Shown in pieces: positions 36,116 through 48,128 of a DNA stretch of 64,000 nt. The DNA comes from Ovis canadensis (lineage: Eukaryota; Chordata; Mammalia; Artiodactyla; Bovidae), in the NCBI RefSeq assembly GCF_042477335.2, contig NC_091262.1, positions 42,567,001 through 42,631,000 of the forward strand, in the 5' to 3' direction. The notes beneath the pieces are model-generated. The model worked only from the letters and a program-made list of their open reading frames with translations, did no database searches and was not told the DNA's origin. The position numbers and the translations under genes were made by a program. The number at the start of each line of letters is the position of its first letter. The stretch's first letter is position 1.

Positions 36116-37599
36116 CCACCTGGAGGGTCACAGACTTGAAGGAGAACAACACAGGGTCCAGGCCCAGGGACAGTCTGGCCAACAGGGGCCAGATGGGGAC
36201 AGGTATATTGCTGGTAAGTGACAGTGACCCTCCTCTGTGGGCAGCCAGGGTGCCACTGGGAGGAGGTGGGCTGCAGGTTCTGGGTTTGCCTCTGCCCCAT
36301 TGAGCGGTATGATCTCCCACAGGGCAATCCTGCCTGCCTTTGGGCCTCCTGCCTCAAGGGTGGGCAGGGTGAGGCTGTCTGCAGGTGGGGAAGGAGGGGT
36401 CTGCATTCTGCCTGGTGGGGCAGGCCCAGGGAGCTGAGCCCCCTTGGCAGGGGAGGAAGGGGAGGACAGACTGCATTTAGTGCAGAGAAGAGGAGAAGGT
36501 GTGGGGAATCAATTCCAGTTCCAAAAGGGGCCTCTGGCAGGAGATCGTGTGAGCAGGAGTTCGGCTGGTCCCTGTCGGGCCTCCCATGCTCCCACCTCCA
36601 CTCGGTGACTCATGCCTGCATAAAGGGTGAATCATGTGGGTTATGAAACCAAAGGGCTCCTGAGAGGGAGGCTGGAGAGGCCCCAGGGAGGCCATCATCC
36701 TTAGGTCCTGCTCTGTCCCCACCGGCTCCTGCCCCTCATCACCTGCTTCCTACCTGCCAAGCCACAGACGCACACCCTGAGCTCTCTACAGCCATCCAGA
36801 GGCAGACGGTCAGGTCACTGGTCCTCTTCCCACTTAAAGGCCTTCCTGGCCTAGTTTCTGCTTTGCTGCCAGTGTTAATCAGGGTGAAGCCTTGCTTCCC
36901 ACGCGTGGCCAGTTGGGACCAACAGCCCTTAGGAGGAATGGCAGAAGAGACCCTGGCCAGTCTCCTGTACAATGTGTGACACTCCTGGAGCTCTCCAGGT
37001 GCACCAAGTGTGTCTCTACTGGACTCTAGGCTGCTGGAGGCAGCAGAGCCAGGAAGACCCCACTGACTGTCTCCCTGACTGGTCCCAGGGTCCGGTGGTG
37101 GGGGTGGAGTGGCGTTTAAGCCTGCACAACTAGTGATCTCCTACTGTGAGGCAGGCCAGAGCTCATACAAACTCTCAGCAAAAGCTGGTGCCTGGCCAGC
37201 GCTCCTGTCATCCTCTGAACAGCGCCACCAGGGAGATGACTGTTGTCACTGCACTCACAGATAAAGGGGTGGCAGCTTGCCCACAGTCGCGCTGCTGGGA
37301 AATGGACAGTTGGGGACCCACAGCGCCGTCCTCCCCCAAGAAAGCTGTCCCCGAGGTTCCTCCCGAAGCCAAACCTGGGACACTGTCAGGCCTGGTTCTC
37401 AGAGCGGCCGACCCGTCTTTCCTTGTAGTTTCTTCGCCCAATACTCAGACGAGCCGAGCTCTCACGCGGGGACGAGTAAGGCTTTGCGGGCAGGAGGTCA
37501 AACACTGTTAGGCAAATGATGAGGCCCCCAGGCACCCCGACGGGAGGGAGATGCCGGCAGCCAGGCTGGGAGTGGAACTCACCTGAGATGCCCTGGGCC
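36116..37599. other. Unique DNA directly upstream of the PCSK6 CpG island
   Basis: No gene or clear repeat. It may hold proximal regulatory sites, but none can be named from the sequence alone. Confidence 0.4.
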
Positions 37600-37825
37600 T
37601 TCCGGCCGCTGGGGGAACGCGTGTCCCAGGCGCCCCCTTAGTCTGCGGGAAGTTACGGGTGAGGGGGGAGCTCTTCCCCGGGGCGCGCGAGGGCCGGGTG
37701 CCGGTCACCGAGCGCGGGCCAGGGCACTGCCGGGCCGCGCGGGCGGGAACGCGCGGCGGCCGCCGCCTCCTCCCCTCGCTCCCGCCCGCCGCGGCGGCGG
37801 CGGCGCTTCCCCGGCGCGGAGCGGC

Positions 37826-37832
37826 TTTAAAA
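37826..37832 (+). promoter_or_regulatory. TATA-like box (TTTAAAA) of PCSK6
   Basis: TTTAAAA is an isolated A/T run within an otherwise almost pure G/C stretch, 67 bases before the PCSK6 ATG. If it is used at the usual 25-30 base distance, transcription would start near 37853-37865 and the 5' UTR would be only about 30-40 bases. The motif is visible; its use is inference, because CpG-island promoters often work without a TATA box. Confidence 0.45.
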
Positions 37833-37892
37833 GGCGGCACCCCACCCCCCGGCGCACTCGCCGCTCCGGCGCCGCGCGAGCCTGCCACTGCC

Positions 37893-38177
37893 ATGCCTCC
37901 GCGCGCGCCGCCCGCGCCCGGGCCCCGGCCGCCGCCCCGCGCCCCCGCCGCCGCCGGGGACGCGGGCCCCGACTCGAGGGCCGCCGGCGGGCCCGGGCTC
38001 CGGCCGCTCGCGCCGCGCCCTTGGCGCTGGCTGCTGCTACTCGCGCTGCCCGCCGCCTGCTCCGCGCCGCCGCCGCCGCGCCCCGTCTACACCAACCACT
38101 GGGCGGTGCAAGTGCTGGGCGGCCCGGCCGTGGCGGACCGCGTGGCCGCGGCGCACGGCTACCTCAACTTGGGCCAG
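37893..38177 (+). CDS. PCSK6: PCSK6 (PACE4) exon 1, N-terminal 95 codons; gene continues past the window
   Basis: PCSK6 is a calcium-dependent subtilisin-like serine endoprotease of the secretory pathway. It cleaves precursors such as TGF-beta-family proteins after paired basic residues. This exon encodes residues 1-95. A Pro/Ala/Arg-rich leader (1-43) is followed by a hydrophobic signal core at about 46-56 (RPWRWLLLLALPAACSA spans 42-58), with likely cleavage near Ala58. The propeptide then begins with PVYTNHWAVQVLGG (64-77) and ends in HGYLNLGQ. These stretches match the human PACE4 N-terminus as I remember it, apart from a diverged Pro/Ala/Gly tract at about 17-34. The start is chosen because it gives the family N-terminus; base -3 is G. 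The exon ends at a codon boundary at CAG|GTGAGT. I saw nothing resembling exon 2 (the family IGNLEDYY region) up to 64000. The catalytic triad lies in later exons. Identity is recognised; function is family knowledge. Confidence 0.95.
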
Positions 38178-38183
38178 GTGAGT
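38175..38183 (+). other. PCSK6: Splice donor of PCSK6 exon 1
   Basis: CAG|GTGAGT is a full match to the U1-type donor consensus and falls exactly where PCSK6 coding similarity ends. The following codons (SADGPARPK...) do not resemble the family and read into a stop. Confidence 0.9.
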
Positions 38184-40659
38184 GCGGATGGCCCCGCGCG
38201 CCCAAAACTTTGGCTGCCGCCGGCGGGCGCGGCGCGAGGGGGCGCCCTGTGAGGAGTCTCCCGGAGCGCGGCGCGGGGTCCTCGGCGGCCAACCGGGCAG
38301 CACCCCGACGCGGACACCTGCCCAGCCGCGCCGGTGGGGAGCCCGTGGAGAGCGCTGTCCTCCCGTGTCCCCTCAGGTCCTCCCGCCGCCGACCCGGCCC
38401 ATCGGCGCCGGCCCTCCAACTAGACGGGCGGCGCGGGGCTCCGGACCCTGTACGCGCGCAGGTGGGGACTGAGGTCGTGCGCTCCCTCGGCGTCCGCGTC
38501 TCTCGGAGGGAGGGCGGCCAGAGTCGAAGGGGCTTTCCGGGCGGCCTGGACCCCGCAGCCAGAGGCGAGGGTCCAGCCTTTAATCCCCTCCAGGCCCCCG
38601 GCAGGGTTTGGGGGAGTTGGCTTCGTCTCTGGGCCTCTGGTTGGCGGGTCTGATGGCAGTTCTCTGCGGACCGGTCGTGTGACCTTAGGCTGGTCTCTTC
38701 CTTCTTTCCATCCGCCCGCCTGTCGGGACGTTGACCTTGTGTACTTAGGTGCTCGGTGGTTGGGACGGGATTGTGTTTCGGGCCGCAGAGCACCTGCCAG
38801 GGCCTGACCACTCCCGCACCTGGCTCACAGGAGTGCTGTCAGCGAGCAAGAGGGGACAAGCCTGGGGCAGGACCGCGGGTGGGGTAGCTCCATAGGACCT
38901 CAGAGGCAGGCTCCCTTTTCCTGTGCCAACCCAGCCCGGCGGGTTGATCCTGATCTATGGTGGGTGGGGGCCCACCGGGGGACCTCTCTGTGCGTTGACC
39001 AAACCTCCAACAAACTACACACTTAGAGGATCAAGTGGAGTGACAGGGACGCGCCTTCTCATAACTCAGACCCTGCCACCAGCCAGCGTTAAATTTAGTT
39101 TCATCATTATCCGTGACAGAAGTGGGCCACCTCTGGTGCGGCTCTGATGTGAGTGACATTTCTTTGCATCCTAAGTCCGGTGCAAACGCTGCTAATGTGA
39201 GTTGTGTGGCCTTCTGGAAACGTAGATCCTGCTGTCTGAACTGTACTTCACACCCCGGGTCAGAGAGTGTCTGAAATAACCCATCATGTCCTTGGTGTGT
39301 CTTTTTGTTGTATGTTGAACACTCAGGTCTCTGCAAACATCCTGTGATTTAAGATTTGCCTTTGGGCAGGCAGCACTGGCTTCAGTTCCTAAATCTGAGG
39401 TTCCTAAATCTCTTGGTTCATGGTCCAGATGAAAAAAGTGCTTCTTGGTGCCCTTCTGGCGCCTGCTTCCCCTGTTGGCTCAGGCCCGGCTCCTGCCACA
39501 GTTCATTGCTCCGCCCAGGTGGCCCAGCAGTTTGTCTTCAGCTAAAAGTGACTCTTTAATGGCACAGTAAATTACAAAGTGCCTGGGTTCCTGGCTCTTA
39601 TAATTAGGTGAACAGAGGGGAACTGAAGTTGAGCGGGGATCTCCCGGACATTGCAGTAGAGGCCTGGTGAGGCCCCTTACCACTCCTGTCCTCAGGCATC
39701 AGAGCTGCCAGCCCCCTGACCACGCCCCATCTTCAAACAACTTGCATCCCACTACTGAGGGGCTTGTACCGTGAAGCCTGCCGTCTTTGCTTTGCCTGTG
39801 GGAGAGGTTTCGTTGGGGTGTGCACCCTTCCCCCGGGATCTCCTGGGGAGTGTCCAGAGTAGCCGAGGTGGGCTACACACAGCCTGGCACTCAGCCTGGG
39901 AATGGGATGCTGCTGGGACTGATGCAGGAGGCTGTCATACACCCAGGGGATAAGAGCTGTCTTCGAGGTGAGTGTGTGTGTGTTTGTGTACACGTGTGTC
40001 GTTTCTCAAGGAGGGTCTGTTACACTTTATTCCCAGTGCAGCTTTCCCCCCCACCTCCCCCAAGTCACTGCTAATGTGGAAAAGGCCTGGAGCAGTCCGG
40101 CCTCTACCTACTCAGTAAGAACTCTTTAAAAACCGTATTTGCCTTCTTCAGCCAGGAGAATCTGTGACTCATAAGTAAGATGTATGTATTATTGGCTTTC
40201 CTTTATGGGTGAGTGAGCCATGGTGGCGCGAGGGCTGGGAGCCCTGTGTCCACACGGCAGAGTGCATCACCTCTGGTGGCTGCACTGTGCTTTGTCTCCT
40301 TCCACGTTCCTGGCTCCCAGTTTTCCTGTGAGTGACCTTCCCTAGACCCTTAGTGGGCAGCTGGTGGTGTGCCCGGCGCCTGCCCTGACTCTTCATCCTG
40401 GTCTTTGCTGCACTCAAGCCCTGACTTTACCTTCATACAGCCATGGACCTGATCCTATTTATCTTGTGTGGTGCGGGTCAAATGATACCAGTGGTTATTC
40501 ACCTGTCTTGAATCATGGATCCCTTTCAGAGTCTGAAAGAGGCTCTGGATCCTCTCCATTTAAAAATATACATCATTGGGAACAGGACAAACACATTTCT
40601 TTTTGCCCCTCAACTCATTATATTATAATGGGAATCCCAGATAATGCAACACAGTTTAC

Positions 40660-41075
40660 AAAAAAAGAATAAAGATTGGAAAGAGCCAAATGTCACTCTT
40701 GACAGATGACAAAATTAACCATGTGGATAATCCAAGAGAACCCAGAGGCCAACTATTAGAACTAAGGAGAGAGAGAAGTGGGGGCTTGTTGACAAGAGAC
40801 CCCTGACAATGGCCACAGCTGCGAGGACAGCATAAGAGCTGTTAGATACTTAGGAATCAATCCTAGAGAAGTGTCAGACTCCCATGGAGAGGATTATAAA
40901 ACATTGTAAAAAAAAGTGTTGGGAAAAAGCAGGCAGGAATGATAGAGAGAGAGATTACATTCATGATGGGAGAGGTGACTGTCACAGGTCCCCTCAACTA
41001 ATGTGTAAATTCAGTATAAGCTAGTTTAGTGTGAGTAGATTTTTATATCGAATATGAAATCACACAAATACCATA
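40660..41075 (+). mobile_element. Decayed L1 ORF2 (RT region) fragment
   Basis: 'aagattggaaagagccaaat', 'gacagatgacaaaattaacc' (FADD-box region) and 'atacttaggaatcaatccta' (YLGI motif region) appear in L1 ORF2 order. Confidence 0.55.
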
Positions 41076-41404
41076 GATGACTCCGAGAAGGAAGATGGGG
41101 AGGGCAGTGTCTGCCACCATGAGTTTCAGTGGTCATGGCAGTTCTGCCGTGGCCTGGTGATGGTCGTGTCCGTCGGTGACAGTGACTCCAGCCCAGGCAT
41201 ATGTGGGAGCTTGTGTGTGAGCCAAAGAGGTTCTTGTGGATGGGAGGGCTGGGCAGTCCAGGACACGGTGCTGAGAGAGCCAGGTCTCCGCAGGGAAGGG
41301 CAGCAGACCCTCACCTCCCACTGTATGGGAACTCCAGATAGGATGAGGGCCTGAGTGTGTATCATTGAGGACGACCTTCATCACATTGGCAAAAGAGAGG
41401 ATTT

Positions 41405-42140
41405 CTGTTTATAACTTATTTTACTGATGTATAGTTGAATTGCATATTGTGTCAATTTCAAAGTGATTCGGTTGTACATACATAAATATCGTTTTTTATA
41501 TTCTTCATTCGTAGGATATTGAATGTAGTTCCTTGTGCAATGTGGTAGGGCCTTGTTGTTTATTCATCCTATAGATAATGACTGCTAACCCCAAACTCCA
41601 GGTCCATCCTTCCCCCACCCTGCCTCCCCTTGGTAACCCCAAATCTGTTCTCTGTGTCTATGAGTCTGTTTTTATTTCGTAGATGAGTTGATTTGTGCCA
41701 TATTTTAGATTGCCACTTTATTCTTTTTTGTGGCTGAGCAATATTCCATTGTATGCTATTTCATTGCTAAGTCATCTCCAACTCTTTGCGACCCTGTGGA
41801 CAATAGCATGCCAAGCTCCTCTGTCCATGGGATTTCTCAGGTAAGAAATTTGGAGTGGGGTGCTGTTTCCTTCTCCATTGTATATATGTGCCACATTTTC
41901 TTTATCTATTCAGTTATTGATGGACATTGAGGTTGCTTCCATGACTATTGTGAACAGTGCTGCCATGAACATAGGGCTGCATGTATATTTTTGAATTATA
42001 GTTTTGTTCAGATGTATGCCCAGGAGTGGAACTGCAGGGTCATATGGTAGTTCTATTTTTAGTTTTTTGAAGACTCTCCATACTTTGCTCCATAGTGGCT
42101 ACACCTATTTTCATTCTAACCCAACAGTGTAGGAGAGTTG
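41405..42140 (-). mobile_element. L1 3' UTR/ORF2-end fragment, antisense
   Basis: 'ggatattgaatgtagttcct', 'gtctatgagtctgtttttat', 'ctgagcaatattccattgta' and 'gatgtatgcccaggagtgga' match the artiodactyl L1 3' end. A Bov-tA piece splits it. Confidence 0.88.
41755..41874 (-). repeat. 5'-truncated Bov-tA SINE in the L1
   Basis: Contains 'aatagcatgccaagctcctc' and 'ttctcaggtaagaaatttgg'. A perfect 9-bp duplication ccattgtat flanks it at 41746-41754 and 41875-41883. Confidence 0.9.
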
Positions 42141-42329
42141 AGAAAGGAAAGGATTTCTTAAACAAGACACAAAAAGATCAAATAGAGAAGGGAAGAGATT
42201 TATCCATTAATAAAGGTGTCATAACATTAAAAAAGCAAATAAGAGATTAGGAAGTATTTATAACATATAACAGTATTTTATAACATATAACAGATTCATG
42301 TGTAGATTATTTAAAAGGCTATAAATGAA

Positions 42330-42455
42330 TAATGGAGAGGGAAATAGCAACCCACTCCAGCATTCTTGCCTAGAGAATCCCATGGACAGTGGAGCCTGGT
42401 GGGCTACAGTCCACAGGGTCGCAAAGAGTTGAACACGACTGAGCGACTAACATAT
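42330..42455 (+). repeat. 5'-truncated Bov-tA SINE
   Basis: From 'agagggaaatagcaacccac' to 'ttgaacacgactgagcgact'. The tRNA head is missing. Confidence 0.9.
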
Positions 42456-42859
42456 GTAAATGAATAAGAAAAAGGATAAGCGCCAGGTAGACAAATGGGG
42501 AGGTATATATGAATAGGGAATTGAATGAAAGGGAAACCCAGGTGAGAAAAAGTGCCCAGCCTCCCTGGGAACTGATGGGCCTTAAGGTGGTCATCCCACT
42601 TCACGCCCGTGGGGTTGGCAGACCGAGATGGTGTCAGCATGAAGGGCTGCCTGGGCTGTGGAGGAGCCAGGAATTGGCAGTTGGTACAGCTGCTTGGAGA
42701 GCAATAGGAGGTCGGTTGTGTCAGCCTGTCCACATCCTGGCTTCAGCCTGGGAGATCCTCACTGCTTCTCCAGGAGACTTGTACAGGAGTGTCCGTGGGG
42801 GCATCTCTAGATGAAGGGAGACATCACCTAAATACTGCCAGGAGAAGAATGGAGGAGAA

Positions 42860-43085
42860 AAGTTGTCACACCAGAGGGTACTCAACAGTACTTAGAAAAG
42901 AGGGAACTAGGTGTGTATCTACATAGATACATCCCAGAAATAATGTTGAGTGAAACGGCAGGTTGCAGGTGCACAGTGTAATAGTATTTATGTAAATTTT
43001 TAAAAAACACTAAGCCATTTTGTAGAACTTATGAACACTTACACAGGTAGTGAAAGTATAGAAGCTTGGGCTGGAAGGATCCACA
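42860..43085 (+). mobile_element. Possible L1M 3' UTR relic
   Basis: 'aataatgttgagtgaaacgg' and 'tagtatttatgtaaattttt' resemble L1M 3' UTR. Weak match. Confidence 0.4.
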
Positions 43086-43162
43086 TCAAATTCTAGTTAG
43101 TAGAATTTCAAACTTAATCTGCAATGTTCTAATTCCTAATCCGCTATAGAAGCATATAGGTG

Positions 43163-43377
43163 TTTGTTGTTGTTTAGTTGCTGAGTCATGTCCAACTCTT
43201 GTGACCCCTTGGACTATAGCCCATCAGGCTCCTCGTTCCATGGGATTCTCCAGGCAAGAATGCTGGATTTGGGTTGCCATTCCCTTCTCCAGGGGATCTT
43301 CCTGACCCAGGAATCGGACCTGCCTCTCCTGCAGTGGCAGGCAGATTCTTTACCACTGAGCCGCCTGGGAAGGCCAG
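43163..43377 (-). repeat. Bov-tA SINE
   Basis: 'gttgttgtttagttgctgag' to the antisense tRNA head 'ctgagccgcctgggaaggcc'; near full length. Confidence 0.93.
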
Positions 43378-43580
43378 GCATGTATGTATATGTATAATAT
43401 ACATAAGTGATATACAAAATTATGTTTAAGCATTTTGCACCTTTTTGTGTGTCAGAACATACATACACCCACTTGCATACAGACATGCATATGTACATGG
43501 ATATACACATGCACATTCGTATGCATATACATGTATCCACATACACCTACGTTCATGCACGCACAGATGTACACGTGCAG
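43378..43580. repeat. Degenerate TG/CA- and TA-rich low-complexity tract
   Basis: Alternating 'catgtatgtatatgtataat' and 'acatgcatatgtacatggat' patterns without a stable unit. It adjoins the Bov-tA and may derive from a decayed dinucleotide repeat. Confidence 0.65.
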
Positions 43581-46500
43581 TGTTAAAGGAGGGGGGGAAA
43601 ATGCACATCATACCCATATATGACTGTTCTTGGGTCACCCGTGGGCTCAGGTGAGAATGCCCTGCCTAGACTAAAGTCCAGGCTGGGTTGGTCCACTTGT
43701 GTAGGAAGCGGTGACCTGGAGAAACAGAAGTCCTGGCTGCAGTCACAGGGTTCTTGAGACAGAGCTGTACCTGGAGCCCATGCACCCCTCTGCCTTCCCC
43801 TCTGCCAGTCATCTTTCTCCGTCAGGCCAGCTCTCAGCAGAGGTGGCCTCAGTCCAGCCTACATCATCACCTCTGACGTTGCTCACTCAGAGAAAAGACG
43901 TTGTTCATTCACATAAGAAGTATGGCAGCAAGCCTTTGGCCCCCCACTGGATCACAGCAGCACGGCGTTGGCAGCTCTTAGAAGTGATGTTTATCTTAAG
44001 GGTGGCACTGAGGCTCTGTGCTTGCCCTTGCATTTCTGCTTTGCCTGGAGTATTGAGCTAATTTGTTGGTTCTGAGTCTGAGCATAAAATAGCAGGCTGG
44101 CTGCCAGGGCCCTGAAAGATCTAAGAGCCGTAAATGGTTTTGAACTTTCCTTAAATAGTTTTACTTAAAATAGCTACTGAGCTGAGCGTACCTGGCCCAG
44201 AATTTCAGGTGGGCCTTTGTCATTCACTTGTCAACAGAGGAAAATTGTCTTGCTGCACACAGCTTGTTCTTACAACCAGGAGCAAGCTGAAGCTTTAGCC
44301 AGGTGTTAGAAGTGATGGGCTGGAACTTGTTCCAGTGAGTGTTGGGGGCTTGGGAGGGACGAGGTGAGCCCAGAACAGCAGTCACTAGGTACTGGTTTTC
44401 TCCTGGAGGCTATCTTGCTTTTATGCTCTCAACCGGGATGGTCTGTGAACAGCAAGGGCAAGTTTCTGGTGTGAGCTGGGGCAGGGCCGGGGGTGGGGGA
44501 GGGGGGCAGGGGGGCGGTTGGGCGGTTGGGGGGTGGGGATAGACAGAGCCGGGACTGGGAAGGTCATGCAGTATTACATGTTCCTGTCTGCCCTCTTCAT
44601 GCAGATGGTAATGGATTGAAGTGGACATGGCTTTATTTGATGGGCAGTATCATGAGTCACTGGGGCTGCAGTGGGGGGAGGTGAGCAAAGCTTGAGTCGC
44701 AGGGCATGGCTCTGGGAGAACCCTCAAGGCCAGGGTCCGAGGACTGAGAACCCGGCCAGGGGGCTAGCCAGCTCTATGGCCCATTGGGAAAGTTGTTTTA
44801 AACCTTGGCGGAGGCCAAGAGTGTTGGTCCTGGTGGGATGGAAGAGCCTGAGGGCCGTCTAGGCCCCTCTCTGGTCTTGGACTACACAGGACTGTCTACA
44901 CTTTGGGGAACACTCCAGGCTTCTTGGGATCTCTAGGCCCCTGCACAGATCTGGCCTCTAGAGAGCAGTTCCTCTGGTCTTTTCTGGCACGTCTGGCACT
45001 GGCGCCCCTCTCTCTAGCCAGTACCCTGCCCATGGAGGCCTTCATGATCACGAGTGTCCGTGTCCTTTCCAGCTGGGACTGCAGCATGGCCTTGGCACTG
45101 ACTGGAGACCTTGGTGTGTGCTTGGGCTTGGCCGGTGGTTCCCTGGGACTGCTGTCACCATGGAGCCTGGTACTGGCCTGCCGGTGCTGCTGGGCCTGTT
45201 CACTGTGAGGAGACCTTGGTCCAGTTAAGCGTGACTTGCTACACATTACAAACTGGCAGGCCGGGACCCGAAGCCCTCCCTTCTGACTCGCCTGCCTGCT
45301 CATCCGCCTGGCAGAGGGCCGTCACCCTGCATCTGAGACTCGGGTAAGCCGCTGGGCGAGGAGCCTTTCAGCTGTGTGCTGCCGCTGACACGCAGGCCCG
45401 TGTGGACCCAGGAGCCTCGAGCGTGCATACAGTGCTGGCGCTGGTGTGCTCTGCGCTGTGTGGTCTTTACTGAGGCTTGCTCCTGAGTCTCCACAGTGGA
45501 GGGAAAAGCCCGTCCCTCCCCGGGGGCCGCACACAGTCCCTTGCAGTCTGAGGCTCTCCCCTAGATGGGCCCTCCTCCCCCTCCCTGTGGGCCCCGGCTC
45601 ACCCAGAGCTGGGGGCCTGGAGGCTGCTGCCCCCTCCGGGCTCCCGTGCCTCCTGTGCTGTCTGAACCACGCTTCTCTCTTTGGCCTCCTGTTCCCCCAC
45701 TTCTCCCCGTCCAGGCCGTGTAGACCCTTCTGCCCCTTCCACCGCCTTCTGCTCTGGCCAGACCCCTCACTCTGTGCTTGCTTCCTCGTGGCATCCTTGG
45801 TGCTTTTCTGTCAGATGAGAAAGGCTCTCTCTTTCTATGGCCCTCCTGGTCAGTACCTTGTCCTTCCTGGCTGGCTGCTGCTCTGCAGCCATGCCCCTGG
45901 GCTCCCAGGCCTCCGTCTTGCTGTCTGCCGGCCTGTCTGTGCCTCCACTGGGCTCTGTGCTTCATGGGCACCTCAGTTCACACCCATTGTCTGGCTGCTC
46001 CTGGAGATGAGGTCCGATGGAGCTGTCTCTCTAATGCAGAGCCGTCGGCCCAGGGCCACCTGTGCCTGGCAGACATGCCCACATTGATTGAGACTGTGTT
46101 TGTTAAGTGCTCCCCTGGGTGCTGGGCCCTCAGAGTCACGGGGAAGGCACCTCTGGGAGAGCCTCTTATCGGGGGCAGGTGCAGGCATTGTGACTGAGCA
46201 CAATCAGGCTCCTCTCAGCATCTGGACAGAACCATCTCCCCTCCACCACTTATCTGGATCCCTGCTTCTGGGAACCTCTCGGTGGGCCCCTCCCAGCTCC
46301 ACGGTGCGGGGGGAGGAGCTGCCCTGTGACGCTGTAGCTGCTCCCCAGTCTGGTCAGCTACATGTCCCAGCCCCTTCCCATCCTATAGGATCCCATCATC
46401 CTGCCGAGTCCTGGTCTCTGTGAGGCCCAGTGTCTCTGCTCGTGGAGTGTTGGAGACCTGGCGGCAGGCATGAGGCCCTGTCCAGCACCTCACAGAATGG

Positions 46501-48128
46501 GATGAACAGCCATCAACTCTCAGGAGGGAGCCTTGTGCTCATGGGATGGGACGGGATCTGCAGCTTGAGTTCCCATGGTAACCAGCCCATCAATGCCCTC
46601 AGTGTCAAGTCAGTGGCACCGTGGAGAAGAAGAAACAGGCTCATTGTCTCTGCCTTGGCCGCTTGGGCCCAAACCAGCCATACTCCGCAGGGCTGGACAG
46701 TCCTGGCTACTGTGGGGCACAACCTGGCCAGAACGGGGCTGTGGGCTTCAGCTTCCTGACCTCCCTGGAGCCTTGTGACTTCCTGCCCCTGGTGCCGCCT
46801 TCCTTGCTGGTCTGCTCAATGGGAGAAAGGGCTTGTCTGCCACAGGGGTGAATAAACCGTGTCTAGCGTCGTGGTTGGGTGCTTCCCATTTTGTTTGTGG
46901 TATGGTTCTCAGAAATGACCTCCCGTGTTCATTCCACCAGAACCATCATTGCCTGTGAAAGGACCCAGCCCACCCTGTGATCCTTGTCAGATGCCCCGAG
47001 GTGGACAGTTGGGGCAGGAGGGAGCAAGGGGCAGGGTGGGCTCATCAAATAAGGGCCTAAGGCCCCCTGGTCTGGAGAAGAGGCTGTCCTTTCACTCACC
47101 CGTCATAATCCTCCAAGTCGGAAACCAGGGCATTGCTGGGTTGCACTGCCTTCCTCCCTGGTGCCTGTCTGCGACTCCTTCTCTCTGCCTCCTGGTCGTG
47201 CCTGCAGCCTCCTCTCTGCGATTGGGTTTCTGCCTCCCTCGGCCATTCCCCACCCCAGGCTTGAAATCACAGAGGCTCTTCTGTAGCAGAGCGTAACTGT
47301 GTGGCCCTTGGGAGTGAGCTGTCCCCTGCTGCCCCGTGCCTCTCCATCCCCACCTGGAGCCCTCACAGTCGCCGGACACCCCAGCTGGTACAGACCTTTG
47401 CTGAGCGGGAAGTGTGCCACATGCCTTTTCTTTCTCTGCATCTGCTGTTTTGGGGCTGCTGCTTTAACTTGGGCGCCCGTTCCCATGGAGCCCACCTGGA
47501 GAGCTTGCCCCTCTTCAGGACTAACTGAAGTGCTGTTTCCTGCCCTGTCTGCTGCCTGGTGGGGCAGAACTCTGGTCTTCAGGCTCCAGGGCCCTGGCCT
47601 GATAGGGAGCCTGTCTCCCCGCCACCCCGCAGCCTCTTGTGGTCTGGCCCCAGGGCCTGCTGTCCACTCCCATATCACCTCTAGAAGCCCAGGGGACTGG
47701 GTCACTTGGCCACTGGGTTCCAGGACCTCTGTCACAACTGCCACCAGTTGGCTTTGAGCTGCCCTTCTTGTTCACCAGGCACCGCTCTGATCATCACCCC
47801 TAAGCCCTATTAACCCTGTTACACAGATGAGCAAGCTGAGGCACAGGGCAGCTGAGTAACTCATTGAGGCTCAGGCCCGTCAGAGCAAGGCTTTCCACGG
47901 AGGCAGCTTTCATTCCAGCATCCACGTTGGGAAAGGCTGCGGAGAGCAGTTGGCCGTGGGGCTGCAATCGAGGTTTCCTAACTGGTGAGGCAGAGGGTAC
48001 AGTCCGGGCAAAGGAAAGATTGAGATATAGCAGTGCCCCATGTCCAGAAGATGCTGGCACCCTCCCAGTGAGGGGCACGGCTGAGCTGCACGTTCAGACC
48101 CTCCCTTCTTACTAGGTCCCTGGGCTAG
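43581..48128. other. Unique intron 1 DNA, GC-rich, with minor MIR traces
   Basis: No exon supported. A G-run tract lies at 44477-44539. AATAAA at 46851-46856 is followed by GT-rich DNA. A MIR-like antisense core lies at 47775-47880 ('gagcaagctgaggcacaggg'). Two 213-codon frames (45446-46087 +, 47103-47744 -) show no recognisable domains. Confidence 0.4.

Larger units (their letters stand above)
37600..38480. promoter_or_regulatory. PCSK6: CpG island spanning the PCSK6 promoter, exon 1 and start of intron 1
   Basis: CpG dinucleotides are dense from about 37.6 to 38.48 kb and sparse on both sides. The island contains GC-box-like gggcggg at about 37741 and cccgcccgcc at 37781-37790, then a short (CGG)n run at 37792-37805. 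This is the expected form of a mammalian 5' gene end. The edges were judged by eye. Confidence 0.88.

Noticed and set aside
38021-38811. Several long open frames on both strands over and after PCSK6 exon 1 (for example 210 codons at 38021-38653 + and 215 codons at 38164-38811 -)
   Set aside because: They are shadows caused by very high GC content. Only the frame at 37893-38177 resembles a known protein.
43378-43580. Regular-looking short repeats that might suggest an array
   Set aside because: TG/TA low complexity without constant repeats and spacers; not CRISPR.
45446-47744. Two 213-codon open frames (45446-46087 + and 47103-47744 -)
   Set aside because: No recognisable domain and low-complexity Pro/Leu/Ser or Gly/Arg composition expected of GC-rich intron DNA.
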